A DNA stretch of 57,383 nucleotides, taken from Caballeronia calidae. Its GTDB lineage: Bacteria > Pseudomonadota > Gammaproteobacteria > Burkholderiales > Burkholderiaceae. The notes below the pieces were generated by a model. That model did no database searches. It was given only the letters and a program-made list of their open reading frames with translations, and was not told the origin of the DNA. Positions 38,557 through 47,760 of this stretch are shown piece by piece. The stretch spans positions 1-57,383 of the forward strand of contig NZ_FCOX02000049.1 in assembly GCF_900044055.2 (NCBI RefSeq), given 5' to 3'. The position numbers were made by a program, and so were the translations under genes. Within the stretch, counting starts at the first letter, position 1; each line of letters opens with the position of its first letter.

Positions 38557-39848
38557 ACCTTTCCTCCGCGCATCAGAACCCGGTTTTCGTAGTCCACACG
38601 CAGCAGCACCGCCAGCGCGACGCAATTCAGCAAAATGCCCGAGCCGCCGTAGGAAACGAGCGGCAGCGTGAGACCTTTGGTCGGCAGCAAGCCGAGGTTC
38701 ACGCCCATGTTGATGAAGGTCTGCGCGCCGAACCAGATGCCCACGCCCTTCGCCATCAGACCGGCGAACGTGCGATCGAGCGCGAGCGCCTGACGGCCGA
38801 TCTCGAACGCGCGGCGCACGATCCAGTAGAACAGCAGGATCACGCAGATCACGCCGACGAAACCGAGTTCCTCGCCGATCACCGCGAGAATGAAGTCGGT
38901 ATGCGCTTCGGGCAGATAGTTGAGCTTCTCGACGCTGCCGCCGAGCCCGACGCCGAACCACTCGCCACGTCCGAACGCGATCAGCGAGTGCGTCAGCTGA
39001 TAGGCCTTGCCCTGCGCATAGCGGTCATCCCACGGATTGAGGTACGCGAAGATCCGCTCGCGACGCCACGGCGATGCCCACACGAGCAGCGTGAACGTGC
39101 CGACCGCCGTCGCCACGAGACCGCCGAACAGCTTGCCGTTGACGCCGCCGAGGAACAGCACGCCCATCGCGATCGCAGCGATCACCATGAACGCGCCCAT
39201 GTCCGGTTCGAGCAGCAGCAGCGCGCCGACCGCGCCGACGGCGACCGCCATCGGCAGGAAGCCCTTGCCGAAGCTGTGCATGAATTCCTGCTTGCGCACG
39301 GTGTAGTTCGCGGCGTAGATGGTCACCGCGAGCTTCATGATTTCCGACGGCTGCATGTTCGTGATGCCGAGCGGAATCCAGCGGCGCGCGCCGTTCACGC
39401 CTTTGCCGACGTGCGGAATCAGCACGATGACGAGCATCACCAGCGCGACGAGAAAGAGCTTCGGCGCGTACTTTTCCCACGTCTTGATCGGAATCTTGAA
39501 CGCGATGGTCGCGCCGACGAGCGCCGTCGTGATCGAGATCAGGTGGCGCACGAGGAAGTGATAGTCGCGGTAGCTCGCGTACTTCGGCGAATCCGGCATG
39601 GCGATCGACGCCGAGTACACCATCACGATGCCGAGGCCGAGCAGCGCGATCATCACCCACAGAAGCGAGTAATCGTAGTCGAGCATGCGCGAGCGCGCGG
39701 GACGCACGCCGTTCACGGCGCTCGAAATACCGCTCGCCTCTTCACGGCGCGAGCGCACGCCGGAACTCGAACGGCCGCCGAGCGAGTCGTGCGGAACCGC
39801 GTTGCGCTGGCCAGTCAGTTTCGATCCGAAGCGTTCCGACCAGCTCAT
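38553..39848 (-). CDS. ftsW: Septal peptidoglycan glycosyltransferase FtsW
   Basis: FtsW is a SEDS-family membrane enzyme that polymerises lipid II at the septum together with FtsI. The 431-residue protein has about ten membrane helices, and SEDS motifs such as NGARRWIPLG, MQPSEIMKL and the late PLVSYGGSG. It carries an N-terminal extension of about 54 residues, polar and Arg/Ser-rich, before the first helix (YSLLWVMIALLGLGIVMVY), presumably cytoplasmic. The start and stop both overlap neighbours by ATGA (murD upstream, murG downstream). Confidence 0.98.
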   Translation of the reverse strand: MSWSERFGSKLTGQRNAVPHDSLGGRSSSGVRSRREEASGISSAVNGVRPARSRMLDYDYSLLWVMIALLGLGIVMVYSASIAMPDSPKYASYRDYHFLVRHLISITTALVGATIAFKIPIKTWEKYAPKLFLVALVMLVIVLIPHVGKGVNGARRWIPLGITNMQPSEIMKLAVTIYAANYTVRKQEFMHSFGKGFLPMAVAVGAVGALLLLEPDMGAFMVIAAIAMGVLFLGGVNGKLFGGLVATAVGTFTLLVWASPWRRERIFAYLNPWDDRYAQGKAYQLTHSLIAFGRGEWFGVGLGGSVEKLNYLPEAHTDFILAVIGEELGFVGVICVILLFYWIVRRAFEIGRQALALDRTFAGLMAKGVGIWFGAQTFINMGVNLGLLPTKGLTLPLVSYGGSGILLNCVALAVLLRVDYENRVLMRGGKV

Positions 39849-41353
39849 AGCATCACTCCCCGCGCCGCGGCGATATCTTCGACCGCGCCGCGAAACACGT
39901 CGGCGCGATGTGCGTAGTTCTTGAACATGTCGAGGCTCGCGCACGCGGGCGAGAGCAGCACGGCGTCGCCGGGTTCGGCGATGCGCGCGGCGGCGTTCGT
40001 CGCGGCTTCGAGCGTCGTGTGATCTTCGAGCGCGACGCCCGTCGATGCGAGCGTCTCGCGAATGCGCGGCGCGTCGCGGCCGATCAGCATGACCGCGCGT
40101 GCCCAGCGTGCGACGGGTGCTTCGAGCGGCGAGAAGTCCTGACCCTTGCCGTCGCCGCCGGCGATCAGCACGACGCGTTGCGCGAGACCGTCGAGCGCGG
40201 CGACCGTTGCGCCGACATTCGTGCCCTTGCTGTCGTCGACATAATCGACGCCATCGATCTGTGCGATCACTTCCACGCGATGCGGCTCGCCGCGATACTC
40301 CCGCAGTCCGTGCAGCAACGCGGCCAGCGGCAGGTCGATCGCGCGCGTCAATGCGAGCGCCGCCAGCGCGTTCGCCGCGTTGTGAAGACCGCGGATGCGC
40401 AGCGCATCGACGGGCATCAGTCGCTTCGAGACGACGGTCGGCTCGCTGACTTCCTGCTTACGGCGACGCGTCGGCGCTTCGTCGCTTGCGTCCTGATCGA
40501 CACCGATGACCAGCCACGACATGCCGTTATCGCGCAGCAAGCCGTAATCGCCAACGTGCAGCGGCTCGTTCAGCCCGAAGCTCACGACGCGATCCTGCGC
40601 GACGTTCGCTGCGAGTTTCATCGTGCGGTTATCGTCGCGGTTCAGCACGCGCGTGGTGCGCGGACCGAAGATGCGGCCTTTCGCGGCTGCGTAGGCGTCG
40701 AGTCCGCCGTGCCAGTCGAGATGATCCTGCGTGATATTCAGCACCGCGGCCGCATCGGGCGCGAAGGTGTGCGCCGTTTCAAGCTGGAAGCTCGACAGTT
40801 CGAGCACCCAGACATCGGGCAGCGCGGTTTGATCGATGGCTTCGGTGAGCTTGTCGAGCATCGCCGGGCTGATGTTGCCCGCCACCGCAACCGACTTGCC
40901 CGCGCGCTCGCACAGAAGGCCCGTGAGCGCCGTCGTCGTGGTCTTGCCGTTCGTGCCGGTAATGGCGATGACCTTCGGCGCGTAGCCGTTCGCGCCCAGT
41001 CCGGCGAGCGCCTGCGCAAAGAGCTCCAGCTCGCCCCACACGGGAATGCCGCGCTCCTTCGCGGCCGCGATCAGCGGCGCGAGATCCGGCGCGAGCGGCG
41101 AAAGACCGGGGCTGATCGCGACGAGTTCGATGCCGCCGTCGAGCAACGCGGGCGTGAACGCGCCACCAACGAAGTCCGCGTCGATCTTGTGAATGGCGAG
41201 TTCGGAAAGATTCGGCGGCGTTTCGCGCGTGTCGGCGATCCGCAGGCGGCAACCGTGCCTGGCGCACCAGCGCGCCATCGCGAGACCGGATTCACCCAGT
41301 CCCAGCACGAGCACCATCGGACCTTGCCGACCGACAAACTTCTCGCCAAACAT
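39845..41353 (-). CDS. murD: UDP-N-acetylmuramoylalanine--D-glutamate ligase
   Basis: MurD adds D-glutamate to UDP-MurNAc-L-alanine. The 502-residue product has LVLGLGESGLAMARWC at the N-terminus, the ATP loop ITGTNGKTTT (131-140) and LSSFQLE. At 502 residues it is some 60 longer than E. coli MurD; part of this is a polar, basic insertion at about 287-314 (QDASDEAPTRRRKQEVSE). Its stop overlaps the ftsW start. Confidence 0.98.
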   Translation of the reverse strand: MFGEKFVGRQGPMVLVLGLGESGLAMARWCARHGCRLRIADTRETPPNLSELAIHKIDADFVGGAFTPALLDGGIELVAISPGLSPLAPDLAPLIAAAKERGIPVWGELELFAQALAGLGANGYAPKVIAITGTNGKTTTTALTGLLCERAGKSVAVAGNISPAMLDKLTEAIDQTALPDVWVLELSSFQLETAHTFAPDAAAVLNITQDHLDWHGGLDAYAAAKGRIFGPRTTRVLNRDDNRTMKLAANVAQDRVVSFGLNEPLHVGDYGLLRDNGMSWLVIGVDQDASDEAPTRRRKQEVSEPTVVSKRLMPVDALRIRGLHNAANALAALALTRAIDLPLAALLHGLREYRGEPHRVEVIAQIDGVDYVDDSKGTNVGATVAALDGLAQRVVLIAGGDGKGQDFSPLEAPVARWARAVMLIGRDAPRIRETLASTGVALEDHTTLEAATNAAARIAEPGDAVLLSPACASLDMFKNYAHRADVFRGAVEDIAAARGVML

Positions 41354-41401
41354 CGCTTTACCTTTTCCAAAGATCTGAAGAACCGCGAAAACGAATAAAA
41401 A

Positions 41402-42571
41402 TCAACGCAACTTGAGCGTCGACAATCCGAACAGGCACAGCATCAACGTGATGATCCAGAAGCGCACCACCACTTGCGTCTCCGTCCAGCCGGACAGCTC
41501 GTAGTGGTGATGCAGCGGCGCCATCTTGAAGAAGCGCCGGCCTTCGCCGTAACGGCGCTTCGTGAATTTGAACCAGAAGACCTGCAACATCACGGAGAGC
41601 GTTTCCGCGACGAAGATGCCGCCCATGATGAACAGCACGATTTCCTGACGGACGATCACCGCGATCGTGCCGAGTGCGCCGCCGAGCGCGAGCGCGCCGA
41701 CATCGCCCATGAAGACTTGCGCGGGGTGCGTGTTGTACCAGAGAAACGCGAGGCCCGCGCCGCCCATTGCGGAACAAAAGATCAAAAGCTCGCCCGCCCC
41801 GGGAATGTGCGGGAACAGCAGGTACTTCGAATAGACCGAGCTGCCCATCACGTATGCGAACGCGCCGAGCGATGCGCCCACGAGCACGACGGGCATGATG
41901 ACGAGGCCGTCGAGACCATCGGTGAGATTCACCGCATTGCTCGACCCGACGATCACGAAGTAGGTCATCGCGATGAAGCCCCACACGCCGAGCGGATAGC
42001 TGATCGCCTTGACGAACGGCAGCATCAGGTCGGCGCGCGCGGGCAGGCCCATCGACAGGCCGCTGCGAACCCACGCCATGAAGAGATCGAACACGCGCGC
42101 GTTATTCGCCTCCGACACGGAGAACGCGAGATAAACCGCCGCGAAAATGCCGATGACCGATTGCCAGAAATACTTTTCCCGCGAGGACATGCCGCGCGGG
42201 TCCTTGTGCACGACCTTGCGATAGTCGTCGACCCAGCCGATCACGCCATAGCCGAAGGTGACGAGCATCACGATCCACACGAAGCGATTGGTGAGGTCGG
42301 CCCACAGCAGCGTCGAAACCGCGATGCCGATGAGAATGAGTACGCCGCCCATCGTCGGCGTGCCGGATTTGACGAGGTGCGTCTGCGGGCCGTCCTTGCG
42401 CACGGCCTGACCGACCTTCAGCGCGGTGAGCTTGCGGATGACCCACGGGCCGCAGACGAGGCCGATCAGAAGCGCCGTCGCCGTGGCTCCCACGGCGCGG
42501 AACGTGATGTAGGTGAACACGCGCAGAAAACTGGCGTCATTCTGAAGCCATTGCGCGAGCGCGAGTAGCAT
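41402..42571 (-). CDS. mraY: Phospho-N-acetylmuramoyl-pentapeptide transferase MraY
   Basis: MraY transfers phospho-MurNAc-pentapeptide to undecaprenyl phosphate, making lipid I in the inner membrane. The 389-residue polytopic protein (about ten helices) has GTPTMGGVLIL, the catalytic region VDDYRKVVHKD, NAVNLTDGLDGLV and PLHHHYELSGW. It is somewhat longer than E. coli MraY (360). Gaps of 23 bp to murF and 48 bp to murD make it the only gene in the murE-to-murG stretch without overlapping codons. Confidence 0.99.
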   Translation of the reverse strand: MLLALAQWLQNDASFLRVFTYITFRAVGATATALLIGLVCGPWVIRKLTALKVGQAVRKDGPQTHLVKSGTPTMGGVLILIGIAVSTLLWADLTNRFVWIVMLVTFGYGVIGWVDDYRKVVHKDPRGMSSREKYFWQSVIGIFAAVYLAFSVSEANNARVFDLFMAWVRSGLSMGLPARADLMLPFVKAISYPLGVWGFIAMTYFVIVGSSNAVNLTDGLDGLVIMPVVLVGASLGAFAYVMGSSVYSKYLLFPHIPGAGELLIFCSAMGGAGLAFLWYNTHPAQVFMGDVGALALGGALGTIAVIVRQEIVLFIMGGIFVAETLSVMLQVFWFKFTKRRYGEGRRFFKMAPLHHHYELSGWTETQVVVRFWIITLMLCLFGLSTLKLR

Positions 42572-42594
42572 GCTGGTCCTTCTCTTTCGGTAAG

Positions 42595-44025
42595 TCAGTG
42601 TGCGGCGGACTTCTCGCCCGCTGCCGGTTGCTGGGATATCGTCAATGCGTCGACGACGCGCTCCATCTTCATGAAGCGCGAGCCTTTCGCGAGATACGTT
42701 GCCTTGCTGCCGTAACCGGCGCTTTGAAGCGCGGCGATCAAACTTTCGACATCGGCGAAATGCGCGCCGGTTTGCTTCGATGCTTTCGCGTTGAATGCGT
42801 TCACCGAATCGCGGCTCGCGGCGCCGAGCGCGAACAGCGCGTCGATGCCGCGCTCGGCCGCATACGCGCCGACCTCGCGATGAAACGCCGGGCCCTCCTC
42901 GCCGACTTCGCCCATGTCGCCCATCACGAGGACGCGCGGTTGAGCTTGCGACGCGAGCACGTCGATGGCAGCGCGCATCGAATCGGGATTCGAGTTGTAG
43001 GTGTCGTCGATGACCGTCGCGCCGTTCAGCGCACCGAGAATCGCGCGCTTCACCTGCAAGCGGCCTTTCACGGGCTGAAACGCTTCGAGCCCGCGCTTGA
43101 TCGCATCGAGCGACACGCCTGCTGCCAGCGCGGCGGCGGTGGCGGCCAATGCGTTGCGCGCGTTGTGCTCGCCGAGCACGTTCAGCGCGACGTCGAGCGC
43201 GCCTTGCGGCGTGTGCATGCGTACTGTCGTGCCTTCGAGCGTGCCGGTGACAGCGGCCTTCGCTGCGTCATCGGTGAGAGCGAAGTCGATGATCGCGTTG
43301 TCCGTCGCGGCGGTCCGCCAGAAGACGGCGTATTGATCGTCGGCGGGGAATACGGCCGTGCCCGTTTCGCCCAGAGCGTGAATCACCGAAGCGTGTTCGA
43401 GCGCGACGGCTTCCACCGTTGCCATGAATTCCTGATGCTCGCGCTGCGCGTTGTTCACGACGGCGACGTCCGGCGCGGCGATCTTGCCGAGCACTTCCGT
43501 TTCGCCCGGATGATTCATGCCTAGCTCGACGACCGCGAGCTCGTGCGCGTCGCTCAGACCGAAAAGCGTGAGCGGCAAGCCGATGTCGTTGTTGAAGTTG
43601 CCTGCGGTTGCGAGCCGCGCTTCTTCGCCGACCGCAGCCGCGAAGATCGACGCGATCATTTCCTTGACCGTGGTCTTGCCGTTGCTGCCAGTGACCGCGA
43701 CGAGCGGCATCGTGAAGCGCTTGCGCCAGCCGTGCGCCAGCGCACCGAGCGCGGCGCGCGTGTCCTTTACCTTGATGAAAGGAAGTGGCCAGGCATCGGC
43801 ATTGCTCGGGTCGCGAGACACGAGCGCGGCAGCCGCGCCGCTCTTCGCAACCTGATCGAGAAAATCATGCGCATCGAAGCGATCGCCCTTCACCGCGACG
43901 AACAGATCGCCGGCCTGAATGCCGCGGCTGTCCGTCACGACGCGGCGGATCGTGATGTTGTCATCGCCGTCGATGTTTGCGCCGGGCATCATGTCGGCGG
44001 CTTCGCGAAGAGTGAACATCGTCAT
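42595..44025 (-). CDS. murF: UDP-MurNAc-tripeptide--D-alanyl-D-alanine ligase
   Basis: MurF adds D-Ala-D-Ala to complete the UDP-MurNAc-pentapeptide. The 476-residue product has the ATP loop VTGSNGKTTVKEMI (from 111), FNNDIGLPLTL, and DTYNSNPDSM in the later domain. The ATG at 44025 lies in the murE stop (ATGA) and is preceded by ggaggtgg; an ATG two codons later is possible. Confidence 0.98.
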   Translation of the reverse strand: MTMFTLREAADMMPGANIDGDDNITIRRVVTDSRGIQAGDLFVAVKGDRFDAHDFLDQVAKSGAAAALVSRDPSNADAWPLPFIKVKDTRAALGALAHGWRKRFTMPLVAVTGSNGKTTVKEMIASIFAAAVGEEARLATAGNFNNDIGLPLTLFGLSDAHELAVVELGMNHPGETEVLGKIAAPDVAVVNNAQREHQEFMATVEAVALEHASVIHALGETGTAVFPADDQYAVFWRTAATDNAIIDFALTDDAAKAAVTGTLEGTTVRMHTPQGALDVALNVLGEHNARNALAATAAALAAGVSLDAIKRGLEAFQPVKGRLQVKRAILGALNGATVIDDTYNSNPDSMRAAIDVLASQAQPRVLVMGDMGEVGEEGPAFHREVGAYAAERGIDALFALGAASRDSVNAFNAKASKQTGAHFADVESLIAALQSAGYGSKATYLAKGSRFMKMERVVDALTISQQPAAGEKSAAH

Positions 44026-45566
44026 TCGCCACCTCCGCGCTGTTGCGTGGCGCGTGCGGCGAGCGCGAGGCGCGCGTGATCCTGATCCGAGAATGCGCGC
44101 TTCTTGCCCATGATTTCCTGCGTGGCTTCGTGTCCTTTTCCTGCGAGTACGACGACATCCTCACGCGCCGCCGAGCGGATCGCATGCAGAATGGCGCTCG
44201 CGCGGTCTTCGATGCGGCGCGCTTTCGCGGCGTCCTTCATGCCCGTCGCGATCTGGTCGATGATGGCTTGCGGATCTTCGCTGCGCGGGTTGTCGCTCGT
44301 GATGACGACCTGATCCGCGCGACGCTCGGCGATCTCGCCCATCAGCGGACGCTTGGTCGCGTCGCGATCGCCGCCGCAGCCGAACATGCAGACGAGTTCG
44401 CCGCCACGCGCCTGCGCGATCGGGCGCAGCGCGGCGAGGGTCTTGTCGAGCGCGTCGGGCGTGTGCGCGTAGTCGATCACGACGAGCGGCTCGTCGCTCT
44501 GAACGCGCCCGCCGAGGCGCTCCATGCGGCCACTGACCGACTCGAGCTTCTCGATGCGCGCGATCGCGGCATCGAACGGCACGCCGACTTCGAGCAGCAC
44601 GCCGAGCACGGAAAGGAGATTGCTCACGTTGAACGCGCCGAGCGTGCCGACTTCGACATCGGCCTCGCCCCAATCCGACGAAAGATGAAACGCCGTGCCC
44701 GTGGCCGTTGCGCGGACTTGCGTCGCGAGCAGCATGGCGTCGGCGCTCGGCGCGGCATCGGTGGGCATGTCGACGCCGTACGCGATCGTGCGCACCTTGC
44801 CGCGCAGCGATTCGATCAGCCGCTGGCCGGCCGCGTCGTCGCGATTGACGATCGCCGTCTTGAGCGACGGCCACGCGAAAAGACGCACCTTCGCCGTTTC
44901 GTAAGCCTCGAAGGTGCCGTGGTAATCGAGATGATCCTGCGTGAGATTCGTGAAGATGGCGATGTCGAAATCGACGCCATTCACGCGGCCCTGATGCAGC
45001 GCGTGCGACGACACTTCCATCGCGACGCCTTCCGCGCCCTGCGCCTTCAGTTGCGCGAGATTGCGCTGAAGCTGCGGCGCGTCGGGCGTGGTGAAGCCGC
45101 TATGCACGAGCTTGCCCGGCATGCCGATGCCGAGCGTGCCGACGATCGCACACGGACGGCCGAGCGCGGTCAATGCAGTGGCGATCCACTGGCTGCACGA
45201 GGTCTTGCCGTTCGTGCCCGTCACGCCGACGGTGAGCATCGATGCGGTCGGCTCGCCGTACCACGCGGACGCGATCGGACCGGCGAGTTCGTTGAGCGCC
45301 TTCACGGCGAGCGTCGTCGATGCATCCGGCTTGCCCGTGAAGTTCTCCGGCTGATACAGCGCGGCGGCCGCGCCCGCGGCGAGCGCGGCATCGAGATACG
45401 GACGGTTGTCCGCGCCTTCGACTGCATAGGCGAGAAACACGTCGCCGCTTTTGAGCGCGCGCGTGTCGGCATGCAACTGCGCCTCGGGCTGCGCGTGCGC
45501 GCGCAGCCATTGAACGGCATGTGATACGTCCTTTTGCATCTTGCTCTGTCGGGCTTGCGCGCTCAT
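44022..45566 (-). CDS. murE: UDP-MurNAc-L-alanyl-D-glutamate--meso-diaminopimelate ligase
   Basis: MurE adds the third amino acid of the stem peptide. The 514-residue Mur ligase has the ATP loop TVGVTGTNGKTS (112-123) and the motif SDNPRSEDP, which marks enzymes that choose meso-diaminopimelate over lysine. Both ends overlap neighbours by ATGA (ftsI upstream, murF downstream). Confidence 0.98.
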   Translation of the reverse strand: MSAQARQSKMQKDVSHAVQWLRAHAQPEAQLHADTRALKSGDVFLAYAVEGADNRPYLDAALAAGAAAALYQPENFTGKPDASTTLAVKALNELAGPIASAWYGEPTASMLTVGVTGTNGKTSCSQWIATALTALGRPCAIVGTLGIGMPGKLVHSGFTTPDAPQLQRNLAQLKAQGAEGVAMEVSSHALHQGRVNGVDFDIAIFTNLTQDHLDYHGTFEAYETAKVRLFAWPSLKTAIVNRDDAAGQRLIESLRGKVRTIAYGVDMPTDAAPSADAMLLATQVRATATGTAFHLSSDWGEADVEVGTLGAFNVSNLLSVLGVLLEVGVPFDAAIARIEKLESVSGRMERLGGRVQSDEPLVVIDYAHTPDALDKTLAALRPIAQARGGELVCMFGCGGDRDATKRPLMGEIAERRADQVVITSDNPRSEDPQAIIDQIATGMKDAAKARRIEDRASAILHAIRSAAREDVVVLAGKGHEATQEIMGKKRAFSDQDHARLALAARATQQRGGGE

Positions 45567-47419
45567 CGCACGACTCCCGGGTGCGTCTTCATATTGCTCG
45601 ACACCGCGACTTTCTTCGCGGTGTTCGCGTTGTTGGTGTTCGCCGGCTGCTGCGCGGCCGGCTGTGCTGCGGAGTTCGACTCGTCGGTGACGACCATCTG
45701 CTTCACCGGCATGTCCGGGGGAACGTTCAGCGCGCGCAGCGTATCGCCGACGATGCCCGAGAAGACCGGACCCGACACCTGGCCGCCGAAGTGGCTACCG
45801 ACAGTCGGCTCGTCGACCGACACGGCCACGACGATGCGCGGATTCGGCATCGGCGCCATGCCGACGAACGATGCGCGGTACTTCGAACGGTCGTAGCCGT
45901 GGCCCGCATGTTTGTATGCCGTCCCCGACTTGCCACCGACGCGATAGCCCGGCACCGCCGCATCCGGCGACGTGCCGCCCTTCGCCGTCACGGTTTCGAG
46001 CATCGCGCGCACTTCACGCGCGGTGGTCGGCGAAAACACTTGCTGACCTACAGGCGGCTGGTCGCCCGGCGTGCGGAAAATCGAGACAGGCATGACCTGA
46101 CCGTCATGCGCGATCGCGGTATAAGCGCGCGCCAACTGGAACAGCGACGCCGACAGGCCGTAGCCGTAGGACATCGTCGCCTGCTCGATCCGCCGCCAGC
46201 TCTTCCACGGCCGCAGACGCCCGGTCACCGCGCCCGGAAAACCGACTTTTGGCGCCTGACCGAGACCGAGGCTCGTGTACATGTTCCACATTTCCTCGGC
46301 ACGCAATTGCATCGCAATTTTGGTCGCGCCGATATTGCTCGACTTCTGAATCACGCCGCCCACGGTCAGCGTGCCGAAACCGGCATCGTCCGTGATGCGC
46401 GCGCCGTCGAGCACGAAAACGCCGCCGCCCGTTTCCACGAGCGTATTCGGCGTCACGCGATGCAGATCGAGCGCGAGCGAAACAGTAAACGGCTTCATGA
46501 TCGAGCCCGGCTCGAATGTGTCCGTAAGGATGCGGTTGCGCAACTGCTCGCCGGTCATGCGCGAACGGTCGTTCGGGTTGTACGTGGGATAGTTGACGAG
46601 CGCGAGCACCTCGCCCGTCTTCGTGTCGATCACGATCGCCGCGCCGGCCTTCGCCTTCGACTTCTCGACGGCGGCCTTCAGGTTCGTGTACGCGATGTAC
46701 TGAATCTTGCTGTCGATCGAGAGTTCGACGTCCGCGCCATTGTGCGGCACGACCTGCTCGTCGACGTCCTCGACGATGTGGCCCATGCGGTCTTTGATGA
46801 CCCGGCGCATGCCCGGCGTGCCGGCGAGGACGTTCTGGTCGCCGAGCTCGACGCCTTCCTGTCCCTTGTCTTCAATATTAGTAAAGCCGATCAGGTGCGC
46901 GGTGATTTCGCCTTCCGGATAAAAGCGCTTGTATTCGCCTCGCGAATAAATGCCGGGGATGTCCAGCGCGGCGACCTTCTGCGCGACTTCGAGCGGCACC
47001 TGACGCTTCACGTAGACGAAGGTCTTGTCCATCGAAAGTTTCGCGCGCAACTCTTTTTCCGGCATTCCGAGCAGTTTCGACAATTGCGAGAACTTGTCCG
47101 CGCCGAGATCGTTCGGCACGGCTTCGGGAATGGCCCAGATGGCTTTCACGGGCAGACTGGTGGCGAGCACGAGGCCGTTGCGGTCGCGAATCTGGCCGCG
47201 TGTCGCCGGCAGCTCGAGCGTGCGCTGATAGCGGCTCTCGCCCTGTTTCTTGAAGAACGCGTTGCCCGGGCCCTGAATCCAGAACGCGCGCGCGGCGAGC
47301 GCAACAAACGCCATGAAGAGCAGGAACACGACGAACTTCGAGCGCCACATCGGTAGGCGCACGGCGAGGAGGGGGTTCGGCGTGTGGGCGACGTCTTTCT
47401 GCTTCGCGGATTTTTTCAT
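45563..47419 (-). CDS. ftsI: Septal peptidoglycan transpeptidase FtsI (PBP3)
   Basis: FtsI crosslinks septal peptidoglycan and is a beta-lactam target. The 618-residue product has a basic cytoplasmic start, one membrane helix (about 28-48, FVVFLLFMAFVALAARAF), a pedestal domain, and the transpeptidase domain with Ser306-Ile-Met-Lys309, Ser360-Ser-Asn362 and Lys497-Ser-Gly-Thr500. The Gln/Ala/Asn-rich C-terminal tail (after about 575) is probably disordered. The ATG at 47419 overlaps the ftsL stop. Confidence 0.98.
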   Translation of the reverse strand: MKKSAKQKDVAHTPNPLLAVRLPMWRSKFVVFLLFMAFVALAARAFWIQGPGNAFFKKQGESRYQRTLELPATRGQIRDRNGLVLATSLPVKAIWAIPEAVPNDLGADKFSQLSKLLGMPEKELRAKLSMDKTFVYVKRQVPLEVAQKVAALDIPGIYSRGEYKRFYPEGEITAHLIGFTNIEDKGQEGVELGDQNVLAGTPGMRRVIKDRMGHIVEDVDEQVVPHNGADVELSIDSKIQYIAYTNLKAAVEKSKAKAGAAIVIDTKTGEVLALVNYPTYNPNDRSRMTGEQLRNRILTDTFEPGSIMKPFTVSLALDLHRVTPNTLVETGGGVFVLDGARITDDAGFGTLTVGGVIQKSSNIGATKIAMQLRAEEMWNMYTSLGLGQAPKVGFPGAVTGRLRPWKSWRRIEQATMSYGYGLSASLFQLARAYTAIAHDGQVMPVSIFRTPGDQPPVGQQVFSPTTAREVRAMLETVTAKGGTSPDAAVPGYRVGGKSGTAYKHAGHGYDRSKYRASFVGMAPMPNPRIVVAVSVDEPTVGSHFGGQVSGPVFSGIVGDTLRALNVPPDMPVKQMVVTDESNSAAQPAAQQPANTNNANTAKKVAVSSNMKTHPGVVR

Positions 47420-47760
47420 CGCTTGGCTCCGCGTGCAGGTGGCGCCGACGCCGGCAGCGGCGGCGGCACGGGTGCGTCGGCGGCTTTGTTGCTCGCCGTG
47501 TCGTAGGTGAGATATTGCGTGCGGCCGGTCGTCACGGACTGCATTTTCAGTGAGCTGGTGGCCAACTGTTCGATGCGCGATGTCTTCGACAGCGCGCTCT
47601 GCTGGTACTGCAACTGCGCGTAGTCCTGCTGAAGCTGACGCTCCTGCGACTGCGCCCGCTGCAAATCGATGAAGATTTCCCGCTGCTGATTCGTGGAACT
47701 GACGACCGACAACGCGCACCCGAGCACGATGATCAGCAGGAAGATATTGAGACGGTTCAT
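47416..47760 (-). CDS. ftsL: Cell division protein FtsL
   Basis: FtsL is a small bitopic protein that forms a complex with FtsQ and FtsB and activates FtsWI. The 114-residue product has almost no cytoplasmic part, a membrane helix (about 5-22, NIFLLIIVLGCALSVVSS) and a periplasmic coiled coil rich in Gln and Leu (about 25-65, RAQSQERQLQQDYAQLQYQQ). A Pro/Ala-rich tail follows. Start and stop both overlap neighbours by ATGA. Confidence 0.97.
   Translation of the reverse strand: MNRLNIFLLIIVLGCALSVVSSTNQQREIFIDLQRAQSQERQLQQDYAQLQYQQSALSKTSRIEQLATSSLKMQSVTTGRTQYLTYDTASNKAADAPVPPPLPASAPPARGAKR

Noticed and set aside
45521..47356. 611-codon open frame opposite ftsI
   Set aside because: Mirrors the ftsI codons; Arg/Asp/His-rich, no motif. 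ftsI is certain from its catalytic motifs.
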